A stretch of DNA of 47,927 nt, from the NCBI RefSeq assembly GCF_027533645.1, contig NZ_JAQAGY010000038.1, positions 1 through 47,927 of the forward strand. The letters are read 5' to 3'. Below, one piece after another: positions 1 to 7,781 of this stretch; the first letter of the stretch is position 1, and each line of letters starts with the position of its first letter. Source of the stretch: Paenibacillus caseinilyticus. Its GTDB lineage: Bacteria; Bacillota; Bacilli; Paenibacillales; NBRC-103111. Position numbers and translations under genes: made by a program. Under the pieces are notes generated by a model that was given only the letters and a program-made list of their open reading frames with translations, did not search any database and was not told where the DNA came from.

Positions 1-50
1 GTTGGATCATCCGTCTCACCCACTTTTCGTGATGACTCAATTATACGTCA

Positions 51-96
51 AAAAAAGCACAGCCACTTCAATTTTCTTGAAGTGCTGTGCTTTTTT
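51..96. terminator. Bidirectional terminator hairpin
   Basis: The arms 57-71 and 77-90 pair over about 14 bp with one bulged C around the loop TTTTC. A run of six A precedes the hairpin and six T follow it, so it can work on both strands. It closes the trmB side (minus strand) and whatever lies left of the window. Confidence 0.8.
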
Positions 97-169
97 ATAG
101 GACGGACTTTTTCAGTGGCCTCCCGGCCAGGTTGGGGGTCTTCGTATGACAGCCGCGTGCCCGGAAGGC

Positions 170-928
170 TTACGCTTCGGTATCTTCTTCAGGCTCTTCC
201 TGCGACAGGGCTTCCGCTTCTTCCCGGTCCCGCTGCTGCAGCTTCTCCAGATGCATCTCCAGCGCGCGGCTGCCAATCACGGCCTCCAAACGGAAGATCG
301 GCATCCCTTTGCCGGAGAATTTCGTCTCGTATTCTGTCATCACGAGGTCGGTCCGGAGCTCGTCCGCATGAAGATCAAGAGATATATTGCGCAGCCGGAG
401 CCCCATATCCGAGAAGGAGTTCAGCGAGAATTCGAATAATGACCGTGAATCCGTCTTGAAATGGATTTCCCCCAGATCGTTCAGGATCACTTGATACTTG
501 CCGACAAACCCCGCATGGGTGAGACGCCGTCTGGCATGGCGCTTCTTCGGCCAAGGATCGCTGAAATTGAGATAAATGCGCTCGATTTCTCCAGGCTCGA
601 ACATCTTCTCGATATGCTCTATATTGAATCGGACGAGCCTCAGGTTGCTGAGGTCGCCGCCATGCTCCTCACGGGATTCTCTTGCCTTCTCGCTGCCCCG
701 GCGGATCAGCTCGTCATACATATCTACGCCTATGTAATTGATATGGGGATTCAAGGCGCTGAGCTGGGAGATAAACCGCCCCTTGCCCATCCCGAACTCC
801 ACGTGAATCGGCCGGTCGTTGCCGAACACCTCGGACCATCTTCCTTTATAGGCTTCCGGCTCCAACACTACCAGCTCCGGCTGGGCTTCCAGTGCTTCCT
901 TGATTCCCTTACGTCCTCTTAACCGCAT
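170..928 (-). CDS. trmB: tRNA (guanine-N7)-methyltransferase TrmB
   Basis: This is the SAM-dependent methyltransferase that makes m7G46 in the variable loop of tRNA. The 252-residue product starts MRLRGRKG, as TrmB proteins do, and carries the SAM-binding segment VEFGMGKGRFI near residue 45 and the family signature LNFSDPWPKKRHARRRL near residue 122. Length is normal apart from an acidic tail (EEAEALSQEEPEEDTEA). The ATG at 928 has GGAGGAGC just upstream. It reads on the minus strand toward the hairpin at 51-96, behind two small genes on the same strand. The family assignment is very secure. Confidence 0.96.
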   Translation of the reverse strand: MRLRGRKGIKEALEAQPELVVLEPEAYKGRWSEVFGNDRPIHVEFGMGKGRFISQLSALNPHINYIGVDMYDELIRRGSEKARESREEHGGDLSNLRLVRFNIEHIEKMFEPGEIERIYLNFSDPWPKKRHARRRLTHAGFVGKYQVILNDLGEIHFKTDSRSLFEFSLNSFSDMGLRLRNISLDLHADELRTDLVMTEYETKFSGKGMPIFRLEAVIGSRALEMHLEKLQQRDREEAEALSQEEPEEDTEA

Positions 929-990
929 TGAACTGCTCCTCCAGATGCTCTTGATATGGCTCGATTATACTCTCTATATGGAAGAATGAA

Positions 991-1031
991 AAGACCGGTC
1001 CGTACCGCAGGGCGGCAGAGGGAACGGTCTT
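991..1031 (-). terminator. Probable terminator after the 68-aa gene
   Basis: AAGACCGGTCC at 991-1001 pairs with GGAACGGTCTT at 1021-1031 with one mismatch. On the minus strand the hairpin is followed by CTTTTCATTC, a weak U-tract. It lies between the 68-residue gene and trmB, so trmB may need its own promoter. Confidence 0.5.
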
Positions 1032-1051
1032 CACCCGTACAAGGCGGACGG

Positions 1052-1258
1052 CTAGACTTCAATCAGCTGATGATAAGCAAGTGTATCGGCCTTGGGAAGG
1101 AGGTAAGTCTCCAGCTTGGAACGCACTCTCTTGCGGGCATCCGCCGCGATCTGCGGCTGGGCATGAAAATGAACGCCCGATGCCAGGGCCATGGCTTCCT
1201 TGACGGAAAGCTCAACCATGATCCGCTGCTCGCCGTTCGGTATCCGGGAGTTGTTCAT
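1052..1258 (-). CDS. Small conserved-looking protein, unknown function
   Basis: The predicted product has 68 residues, begins MNNSRIPNGEQRIM and has no signal peptide or membrane segment. It contains an amphipathic helix-rich middle (LSVKEAMALASGVHF) and a basic stretch (ADARKRVRSKLETYL). I do not recognise the family. The ATG at 1258 follows GGTGAGGTGAACCGCC, a good ribosome binding site, which is the main reason to accept it. It sits 37 nt after the upstream WGxxGxxG-type gene on the same strand and may be co-transcribed with it. Confidence 0.6.
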   Translation of the reverse strand: MNNSRIPNGEQRIMVELSVKEAMALASGVHFHAQPQIAADARKRVRSKLETYLLPKADTLAYHQLIEV

Positions 1259-1295
1259 GGCGGTTCACCTCACCTAGGGTCTGAAAAGGTGCTGC

Positions 1296-1820
1296 TTAGC
1301 GCTGTTGCTGCTGGTTCTGATTCTTGTTGCGCATGCCGGCAAGGCCGAGAAGACCCAGCAGACCGAGCCAGCCCCAGTCCATATCATTATCTTTGGTGTC
1401 TGCCGCCTTCGCACGGTACGAGTTCGTACCGTAGTTACCGCCGTAGCCATAGCCCGTACGGTCGTTGGCGTTGGTATTCGTATTCATCCGGTCCAGCAGA
1501 CCGCCGCGGTGATTGTTCCCCGTGCCGGTTGTCGTCCCGGTAGTGGTGCCCGTACCCGTACCTGTGCCGTAGGCTCCGGAAGTACCTGTGCCCGTACCGT
1601 ACGTTCCAGTCGTACCGGTACCCGTAGTTCCCGTACCCGTCGTACCGGTACCATAGGTCGACGACATGCCGGTACCCGTGCCAGTGCCCGTTGTACCCGT
1701 ACCGTAAGTCGACGTTGTACCCGTACCTGTGCCCGTCGTAGTCGACGCCAGAGCTTCTGCGCTAAACCCGATCGACGCCGTCAACGCCAGTGCAACCACC
1801 GTTTTACCGAACTTGTTCAT
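1296..1820 (-). CDS. Secreted Thr/Gly-repeat protein, WGxxGxxG type
   Basis: This 174-residue protein has a signal peptide (MNKFGKTVVALALTASIGFS, cut near AEALA/ST). About 90 residues of Thr-Gly repeats with TYGTGTTG units follow, then an Asn-rich linker. The C-terminus has the pattern WGWLGLLGLLGLAGMRNKN, followed by Gln and Arg. That tail matches what I recall as the WGxxGxxG family, common in Paenibacillus; a cell-envelope sorting role is plausible but unproven. I chose the ATG at 1820 because AAGGGAG lies upstream and the signal peptide begins there; an earlier in-frame start at 1874 lacks this. The DNA is a tandem repeat of GGTAC/GGGTAC-like units at about 1535-1740. Confidence 0.8.
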   Translation of the reverse strand: MNKFGKTVVALALTASIGFSAEALASTTTGTGTGTTSTYGTGTTGTGTGTGMSSTYGTGTTGTGTTGTGTTGTYGTGTGTSGAYGTGTGTGTTTGTTTGTGNNHRGGLLDRMNTNTNANDRTGYGYGGNYGTNSYRAKAADTKDNDMDWGWLGLLGLLGLAGMRNKNQNQQQQR

Positions 1821-2015
1821 GTGATGTGTAATCTCCCTTCTCAAGCTGGATTGGTGTTGCCGCCTTGCCACCATAGCATGGGCCCCCCGCTATCTTCTTA
1901 TCCGGCGGGGCTACAGGTGTATGTTGTCAAGGGAAGGTTCGCTTTTACGGCCATTTTTCGGTAGAATAAGAAGAGAACGATCAGGATGGCCCCGGCCTGC
2001 AAAGGAGTATTCTTT

Positions 2016-2972
2016 ATGGAAAGAACGATAACGCCCCCCGAACGGATTTGGGGAGACAAACGTTTTCATACATGGAATTATGAAATGCGCGAAAACTTCG
2101 GCACCAAGGTTTTTAAAGTGATGCTTGATGCCGGCTTTACCTGTCCGAACCGCGACGGCAAGATTGCAACAGGCGGCTGCACCTTCTGCAGCGCCCGGGG
2201 ATCCGGCGACTTTGCGGGCTCCCGCCGCGACGATCTGGTGACGCAGTTTAATAAGATCCGTGATCTGCAGCATCTCAAATGGCCCGAAGCGAAGTATATC
2301 GGATACTTCCAAGCCTATACGAACACTTACGCTCCCGCCCAGGAGCTTCGGGAATATTATGAAGCGATTCTAGCCCAGCCTGGCGTGGTCGGTCTGTCTA
2401 TAGCGACTCGGCCCGATTGTCTGCCGGACGATGTCGTGGATTATTTGGCCGAATTGAACGAGCGGACCTACCTCTGGGTGGAGATGGGCCTGCAGACCGT
2501 GCATGAATCCACCTCTACGCTCATCAACCGGGCCCACGATACCGATTGTTACCTGGAGGCCGTCGCGAAGCTGCGGGCCCGCGGCATCCGGGTATGTGCT
2601 CATATCATCTACGGCCTTCCGCAGGAAACGCACGAGATGATGCTGGACACCGGCCGTGCCGTAGCCGCCATGGATGTGCAGGGCATCAAGATTCATCTGC
2701 TGCATCTCATGCGCAAGACGCCGATGGTGAAACAGTATGATGCCGGCCTGCTCCGCTTCCTGGAGAAGGACGAGTATGTGAACCTTGTGGTCGATACGCT
2801 CGAACTACTGCCGCCTGAAATGATCGTACACCGGTTAACCGGCGATGCGCCCCGCGATCTGCTCATCGGCCCGATGTGGAGCCTCAAGAAATGGGAAGTG
2901 CTCAACAGCTTCGATGAGGAACTCCGCCGGCGCAATACATGGCAGGGCAAGAAATGGCATCCGGCAGGGTAA
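2016..2972 (+). CDS. ytqA: TIGR01212-type radical SAM protein (YtqA/MnmL)
   Basis: This 318-residue radical SAM enzyme has cysteines in the spaced form C-x11-C-x2-C (CPNRDGK...GGCTFC near residue 40), which marks the YtqA/YhcC (TIGR01212) group. Further family signatures are YFQAYTNTYAP, GLSIATRPDCLPD and WVEMGLQT. From memory, YtqA has been renamed MnmL and tied to mnm5s2U formation at the tRNA wobble position in Gram-positive bacteria; the neighbouring ytqB homologue supports that here. The start at 2016 is preceded by AAAGGAG at 2001-2007, so the longer reading from 1986 is rejected. Confidence 0.9.
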   Translation: MERTITPPERIWGDKRFHTWNYEMRENFGTKVFKVMLDAGFTCPNRDGKIATGGCTFCSARGSGDFAGSRRDDLVTQFNKIRDLQHLKWPEAKYIGYFQAYTNTYAPAQELREYYEAILAQPGVVGLSIATRPDCLPDDVVDYLAELNERTYLWVEMGLQTVHESTSTLINRAHDTDCYLEAVAKLRARGIRVCAHIIYGLPQETHEMMLDTGRAVAAMDVQGIKIHLLHLMRKTPMVKQYDAGLLRFLEKDEYVNLVVDTLELLPPEMIVHRLTGDAPRDLLIGPMWSLKKWEVLNSFDEELRRRNTWQGKKWHPAG

Positions 2973-3053
2973 CATGCCGGGGGAAAGCTGTCCGAAAGCT
3001 GTCCGTAAGGACAGTCTTGTAAACTAGACCGGACACGCGGAGGAGGAAACAGG

Positions 3054-3716
3054 ATGAAAACGATGCATTGGCTGCTCGCGGCCGCCCTGCTGGCAGCGCC
3101 TGCCTGCAGCAAAGGTCAGTCGCCGAAGGCCCCCTCCGCGGAAGAGACGCCGCCGGCCGCCCCGCAGACTGGGGAGACGGGCGGCAGTAACGCTTCGGAG
3201 CCCGCCGGGACAGGCGGAACGGCGGCTTCAGGCGCAAGAGGCGGGGAAAGCAGCGGTACAGGAACAGCGGCGAATGGCGGTACCGAAGGCGTAACGGGCG
3301 GGAGCCCTGCTACCGGGAACGGGTCAGACGCCGGCAGCAGCTCGGGCGGTGGTGAAGCCGCCACCGGCAAGGCTGAAGGCAAGGGAAGCTCGGGCAGCGG
3401 AGCGGGCGCGGGGCGCGGAGCTGGTGCCGGCACCAGCTCCGGTACCGGCGCGGGTGCTGGCACCAGCTCAGGTGTCGGCAGCGGCTCGGGTGCTGCGGGC
3501 AGCAAGAGCAGCAGCGGCGGGACGAAGCAGCCGGCCGCGCCCAAGGCGCCGGTCGTAGCCCCCACGCCGCCGGCCCCGCCGAAGCAGCCGGCGGCACCGC
3601 CCTCGCCGGGGCAGACCGATCAGCCTGCCTCCGGCCCCGGTGCGACGGCGCCTACCGGCGATGCGGTGATCGAGGTGCCGACCGGGGAGCTGATGGAGCC
3701 CCCCACCGCCAACTAG
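3054..3716 (+). CDS. Low-complexity Gly/Ser/Ala/Pro-rich putative lipoprotein
   Basis: This 220-residue protein has a short hydrophobic N-terminus ending LLAAPACSKG, which resembles a lipobox with Cys19, although Pro at -2 is unusual. The rest is a disordered Gly/Ser/Ala/Thr-rich repeat (GAGAGTSSG units) and then a Pro-rich segment (APKAPVVAPTPPAPP). A stalk or wall-spanning spacer is a reasonable guess; there is no catalytic domain. GGAGGAAACAGG precedes the ATG. It lies between ytqA and mnmM in the same direction, ending 17 nt before mnmM, so it is probably in the same transcript. Codon use is extremely GC-rich, and overlapping shadow frames are long for that reason. Confidence 0.75.
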   Translation: MKTMHWLLAAALLAAPACSKGQSPKAPSAEETPPAAPQTGETGGSNASEPAGTGGTAASGARGGESSGTGTAANGGTEGVTGGSPATGNGSDAGSSSGGGEAATGKAEGKGSSGSGAGAGRGAGAGTSSGTGAGAGTSSGVGSGSGAAGSKSSSGGTKQPAAPKAPVVAPTPPAPPKQPAAPPSPGQTDQPASGPGATAPTGDAVIEVPTGELMEPPTAN

Positions 3717-3733
3717 AAGGAGGCTTGCCTGGT

Positions 3734-4312
3734 TTGGGATTTCTTTCGATACTTAGTTTTGCCCATAAGCTCGTGGAGGAGCGGGTACGCCCTCGCGATA
3801 CGGCCGTCGATGCCACCGCGGGCAACGGCAATGATACGGTCTTCCTGGCCCGGCTCGTCGGTTCCGAAGGCTCCGTCCACGCTTTCGATATCCAGCCGCG
3901 TGCCATCGAACAGACGGCACAGCGGCTGCGCAAGGAACTGCCGGAGCTGGAACAGCGGGTGCATCTCCACCTGCGGAGCCACGGCGAGATGGACCAGGCG
4001 CTGCCCGAGATGACGGACGGACTCGCGGCCGCCATGTTCAACCTCGGCTACCTGCCCGGAGACGATCATGCGACCGTGACGCTGCCCGAGACTACGCTCG
4101 AGGCACTGGCGGCCGCGGCCCGGCTGTTGCGCCGCGGCGGGATCATCACCGCCGTGCTGTATACAGGGCATCCCGGCGGCCTTGAAGAGGCCGAGGCTGT
4201 GGAACGCTGGGCCGCCGCGCTGCCCCAGCGGGAGTATCAGGTTCTGCAATACCGCTTCATCAATCAGGTGAACACCCCTCCCTATGTCATTGCCATCGAG
4301 AAACGCAACTAG
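3734..4312 (+). CDS. mnmM: tRNA 5-aminomethyl-2-thiouridine methyltransferase MnmM (YtqB)
   Basis: This SAM-dependent methyltransferase has about 192 residues. Family features are VDATAGNGNDTVFLARLVG (SAM motif I), VHAFDIQ, AAAMFNLGYLPGDDH and the C-terminal FINQVNTPPYVIAIEK, all of which I recall from B. subtilis YtqB, now MnmM, which methylates nm5s2U to mnm5s2U in tRNA. No ATG fits. A TTG at 3734 lies 10 nt after AAGGAGG (3718-3723) and gives the usual N-terminus; the TTG at 3725 is too close to that site. It is the last gene of the ytqA run and ends before a perfect terminator palindrome. Confidence 0.88.
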   Translation: MGFLSILSFAHKLVEERVRPRDTAVDATAGNGNDTVFLARLVGSEGSVHAFDIQPRAIEQTAQRLRKELPELEQRVHLHLRSHGEMDQALPEMTDGLAAAMFNLGYLPGDDHATVTLPETTLEALAAAARLLRRGGIITAVLYTGHPGGLEEAEAVERWAAALPQREYQVLQYRFINQVNTPPYVIAIEKRN

Positions 4313-4319
4313 CCAGTAG

Positions 4320-4368
4320 AACCGTATCCCCGGTGTGGTCATGACCACACCGGGGATACGGTTCTTTT
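4320..4368 (+). terminator. Rho-independent terminator after mnmM
   Basis: Positions 4320-4363 form a perfect 44-nt palindrome (arms begin AACCGTATCCCCGG) followed by CTTTT. It ends the ytqA-lipoprotein-mnmM transcript. Confidence 0.88.
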
Positions 4369-4408
4369 GGAATTATAAGAAATTCAATCCTGTCATCTTA
4401 TAGTTTTT

Positions 4409-4455
4409 ATAAACGCGCATCGTCCTTTGAAAGGACGGCGAAGCCGTTTATCTTG
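4409..4455 (+). promoter_or_regulatory. Structured leader element, copy 1 (upstream of manA)
   Basis: ATAAACG (4409-4415) pairs with CGTTTAT (4445-4451). Inside, GTCC and GGAC close the loop TTTGAAA, leaving CGCATC and GGCGAAGC as an internal loop. GGCGAAGCC can also form a small hairpin. The same element recurs at 21566-21611 with only the apical loop changed. It lies 184 nt before manA on the coding strand. I do not recognise a named riboswitch class; the resemblance to c-di-GMP-I aptamers is superficial, since the AGGGCAAA core is absent. Confidence 0.6.
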
Positions 4456-4463
4456 GGGTATCC

Positions 4464-4606
4464 AGAAGCCTTCCTGGCGGGTCTGCCATACGGGCAGGAA
4501 TCGCCCGCCTCTATCATTACGGCTTCTATCCTATAGCCAACCCCGGCAGGGGTTGATATAATGCAGATTAGAAAAACATGGGGGCCTGCCTCATCTTCAC
4601 GGCAGG
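4464..4606 (+). promoter_or_regulatory. Hairpin-rich manA leader with promoter-like TATAAT
   Basis: AGAAGCC (4464-4470) pairs with GGCTTCT (4521-4527). Nested inside are GGCGGG/CCCGCC (4476-4481/4504-4509) and CTGCC/GGCAG (4483-4487/4493-4497). A second hairpin, AACCCC-GGCA-GGGGTT, spans 4539-4554. A TATAAT box follows at 4557-4562 without a good -35, and a third hairpin, CCTGCC/GGCAGG, lies near 4584-4606. ACGGCTTC at 4519-4526 is fully complementary to GAAGCCGT of the element at 4440-4447, so two exclusive folds exist. The region also holds no convincing gene. Confidence 0.5.
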
Positions 4607-4638
4607 ACATCACCCAATAGACCAGGAGAGTGGAATAA

Positions 4639-5604
4639 ATGAAGCCATATCCGCTGCAATGTCAACCTGAATTCAAAGAACGCGTATGGGGCGGCCGCGC
4701 CTTAGAGCAGTTCGGACACCAGCTGCCGGACGGCCCGATCGGCGAAGGCTGGATGATCGGCGATCATCCGAACGGTACGACCAAAGTAGTCAACGGCGAG
4801 CTTGCCGGCCTCGGTCTCGATGAGATCCGCGAGCAATACGGCGCAACCTTGTTCGGAAGCAAAGGCTTCTCGGAGAAAAACGGACGCTTCCCGCTGCTGA
4901 TCAAACTGCTCGACTGCCAGGATGACTTGTCCGTCCAAGTGCACCCGAACGATCACTATGACCGGCTGCCCGAAGGCGAGCTCGGCAAAACCGAAATGTG
5001 GTACATCCTGGATGCGAAACCCGGCGCCAAAATCATCTACGGCCTGAAAGACGGCGTTACCCGCGAATCCCTCGCAGCGGCCATCGAAGAACACCGAATC
5101 ATGGATGCCCTCAATGAAATTACCGTCGAAGCCGGCGACTCCTTCTATATTCCTTCCGGTACGGTCCACGCTCTCGGCGCAGGTGTCCTCGTGGCCGAAA
5201 TCCAGCAGAACTCCGACAGCACCTACCGTTTGTACGATTATGACCGCCTCGGATTGGACGGCAATCCGCGCGAGCTGCATATCGAAGATTCCCTGAATGT
5301 CATCGCTTATGAGAATGCCGGCTCCACCTATATGAAGACCGACCTCGCTTCCTCCGGCGAATGGCTGACTTTGGCGAAGTCTCCTTTCTTCGTAACGGAA
5401 AAAGGCCGGGTCGATGGCTCATGGAGCCTGCAGACCACGCCGGAGAGCTTCGTCATTCATATCGTATGCGAAGGGACAGGCAAGCTTCGCTGGGCTGACG
5501 GCGAGCTCTCGCTGAAACCGGGCGAATGCTACCTCCTTCCTGCCAACCTCGGCGATTATTCCTTCGAAGGCCAGCTGACCGTTCTACGCAGCTATCTGCC
5601 CTAG
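4639..5604 (+). CDS. manA: Mannose-6-phosphate isomerase, class I (ManA)
   Basis: This zinc enzyme interconverts mannose-6-phosphate and fructose-6-phosphate, feeding mannose into glycolysis or supplying GDP-mannose synthesis. The product has 321 residues, the short Bacillus-type length. It begins MKPYPLQCQPEFKERVWGG and shows the zinc-site segment VQVHPNDHYDRL with a following KTEMWYIL, then IPSGTVHALG and the active-site Arg region STYRLYDYDR. CAGGAGAGTGG precedes the ATG. It is monocistronic, between two strong hairpins, behind a long structured leader that carries the repeated element. Confidence 0.95.
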   Translation: MKPYPLQCQPEFKERVWGGRALEQFGHQLPDGPIGEGWMIGDHPNGTTKVVNGELAGLGLDEIREQYGATLFGSKGFSEKNGRFPLLIKLLDCQDDLSVQVHPNDHYDRLPEGELGKTEMWYILDAKPGAKIIYGLKDGVTRESLAAAIEEHRIMDALNEITVEAGDSFYIPSGTVHALGAGVLVAEIQQNSDSTYRLYDYDRLGLDGNPRELHIEDSLNVIAYENAGSTYMKTDLASSGEWLTLAKSPFFVTEKGRVDGSWSLQTTPESFVIHIVCEGTGKLRWADGELSLKPGECYLLPANLGDYSFEGQLTVLRSYLP

Positions 5605-5645
5605 GACAGGGCTGCCCTCCCTGCCCTGACTGAGCAGCATACAGC

Positions 5646-5691
5646 AAATACCCCATCGAACCGCCGATTGCGCGGAAGCGATGGGGTATTT
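5646..5691. terminator. Terminator between manA and the radical SAM gene
   Basis: AAATACCCCATCG (5646-5658) pairs perfectly with CGATGGGGTATTT (5679-5691). It sits between convergent genes and can serve either strand, though the U-tracts are short. Confidence 0.7.
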
Positions 5692-5780
5692 GACATGCCA
5701 AAGCATACAGGCAGTGAATGGTTGGGGTGGCCGATCATTCATGGGGCTAAGAACCCCGTCCCCGATCAAGTGTGCATCTA

Positions 5781-7544
5781 CTAAGCTAGCGTCTCCTGCA
5801 TATCCATCGTAAAGTACTGCACGCCTTGCGATGTATCCGGCGGGAAATAGACGATGAGGAGCTGCTCGGCCGTGTCCGTCTCTCCGGTCTGCAGATACGT
5901 CTCCAGCCGGAAAGGAAGCACTTCGACCATAACGTGCTTGTGCAGATCCTTCTCGCTGATCCGCAGCTCCGCGAACGTCCCGGACACCAACCCCGGCCGT
6001 TCGGCGAGCAGCCGGTACAGCTCTGCCTGTCTCGCTTTGTCCAGGGAGAACTCCCACCAGATTTTGCGCGGCTTGTACTTATGGTTGCCGTAATAGTCGA
6101 GCTTCATCAGCCCTTCGATGACTTGCTGCTCCCGCGTCCCCCGGTCCTTCAGGAAGGCTTGAAGCCTGGTGAAGAGATCCTCGAGCTGGTGGCCGATCTT
6201 TTGCCAGCCGCGCGTCTCCCAGTAGTCTCCGAACTCCTGGAAGAAATCGAAGGCAGACGCGAACTCGCGGCGGATCAGATAGCGTACCGTGTAATCCATC
6301 CGGTGGGCATTCCAGTATTTCTCCAGAACATCCTCCACCCGCTTGATCCGGACGAGATCGGAGAACGGCAGGATATCGTTGCCGAGAATCTCATACGGGG
6401 CATGATCCATATAGATGTAGCCGTATTTCTCCGCATCGTGCCGCATGCCCGTCCCCCGCAGCATCTTTAGGAAGCCAAGCTGCAGCTCTTCGGGGCCAAG
6501 GTCGAACACGTCATTGAACGTTTTGCGGAACGAATCGTAGTCCTCTTCAGGCAGTCCGGCGATGAGGTCGAGATGCTGGTCGATGAGTCCGCTCTCCTTA
6601 ACCTTGGTCACCGTCCGCGTCAGCTTCGAGAAGTTCTGGCGGCGCTTGACGAGGGAGTTCGTCAGGTCGTTCGTCGACTGGACGCCGATCTCGAAGCGGA
6701 AGATGCCTGGCGGCGCATGCTCAGCGAGATAGTCCAGCACCTCGGGACGCATGATATCCGCTGTAATCTCGAATTGAAAGACGCAGCCGCGGTGATTCTC
6801 GATGAGGAATTGGAACATATCCAGGGCATAGTCCCGCTTGATATTGAACGTGCGGTCCACGAACTTGATCAGCTTCGCCCCCGAATCGATCAAGTACAGC
6901 AGGTCGCTCTTCGTCCGCTCGATATCGAAGTACCGGACGCCTACCTCGATGGAGGAGAGACAGAATTGGCATGAGAACGGACAGCCCCGGCTCGTTTCAA
7001 AATAGACGACGCGGTTGGCCAAGGTCGGCACGTCCTCCGGGAAGCGGTGCGGCGTGGGGATCGCATCCAAGGCCAGCTTCGGACGGGGAGGGTTGACGAT
7101 CACCCTCCCTTCCTTCCGGTACGCCGTGCCGAATACGCTGTAGAAGGCCCGGCTCTCCGACAGCTCCGTCAGCAGGTGATGGAAGGTCTCTTCCCCTTCG
7201 CCGACCACGATAAAGTCCACTTCCGGAATCCGGTTCATCCAGTACTCGGTGTCGTAAGAAACCTCCGGGCCGCCGAGCACGATCGTGACCTCCGGCATAA
7301 TCTTCTTGAGCATCGAGACGACGACGATCGTCTCTTCGATATTCCATATATAACAGGAGAAGCCCACCACATCCGGCTGCTTCTGATACAGGTCCATGAC
7401 GATATTCATCGCAGGATCCTTAATCGTGTACTCGGCAATGCGGATGCCCGGAAAATCCTTCTCGCTGAACGATTTCAAATAGCGCAGGGCCAGCGACGTG
7501 TGAATGTACTTCGCGTTAAGCGTCGATAAGACGATCGATTTCAT
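5781..7544 (-). CDS. B12-binding-type radical SAM protein (DUF4080 family)
   Basis: The product has 587 residues. The N-terminal 150 form a cobalamin-binding-like Rossmann domain (QPDVVGFSCYIWNIEETI, IVLGGPEVSYD, VDFIVVGEGEETF), but the DxHxxG motif for the B12 tail is not seen. The radical SAM core starts at TSRGCPFSCQFCLSS (Cx3Cx2C) near residue 190, with the usual GVQSTN and DLIAGLPEED segments. The C-terminal about 200 residues match what I recall as DUF4080. The substrate is unknown. Start at 7544 follows AAGAGGT. It appears monocistronic. Confidence 0.88.
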   Translation of the reverse strand: MKSIVLSTLNAKYIHTSLALRYLKSFSEKDFPGIRIAEYTIKDPAMNIVMDLYQKQPDVVGFSCYIWNIEETIVVVSMLKKIMPEVTIVLGGPEVSYDTEYWMNRIPEVDFIVVGEGEETFHHLLTELSESRAFYSVFGTAYRKEGRVIVNPPRPKLALDAIPTPHRFPEDVPTLANRVVYFETSRGCPFSCQFCLSSIEVGVRYFDIERTKSDLLYLIDSGAKLIKFVDRTFNIKRDYALDMFQFLIENHRGCVFQFEITADIMRPEVLDYLAEHAPPGIFRFEIGVQSTNDLTNSLVKRRQNFSKLTRTVTKVKESGLIDQHLDLIAGLPEEDYDSFRKTFNDVFDLGPEELQLGFLKMLRGTGMRHDAEKYGYIYMDHAPYEILGNDILPFSDLVRIKRVEDVLEKYWNAHRMDYTVRYLIRREFASAFDFFQEFGDYWETRGWQKIGHQLEDLFTRLQAFLKDRGTREQQVIEGLMKLDYYGNHKYKPRKIWWEFSLDKARQAELYRLLAERPGLVSGTFAELRISEKDLHKHVMVEVLPFRLETYLQTGETDTAEQLLIVYFPPDTSQGVQYFTMDMQETLA

Positions 7545-7781
7545 GAGTTTGGCTGATACCTCTTACTTCCCGTTTGTGATGGCAATATATTTTTATATTC
7601 TACACCGAATCGCCGGCGAAATCGAGTAGGAGGGGAAGCTGGCTCCATCCTCTCCATCCACCATGCGTTCGTGTCTTGCCTACGGGGATTCCAGCAGGGT
7701 AACAAAACTCCGGTCTATACGTTCGCCGTATTGCTTAGCGGAGCGTCATTGTCTGCCGGTCCCGCTCTTCAACGCCTGCTG

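Noticed and set aside
4409..4455. c-di-GMP-I (GEMM) riboswitch
   Set aside because: The ACGC-like and GAAGCC segments recall it, but the AGGGCAAA core and the second helix of that class are not there.
4407..4613. 68-codon minus-strand frame upstream of manA
   Set aside because: It covers the structured leader element and the TATAAT box; the signals there are RNA- or promoter-like.
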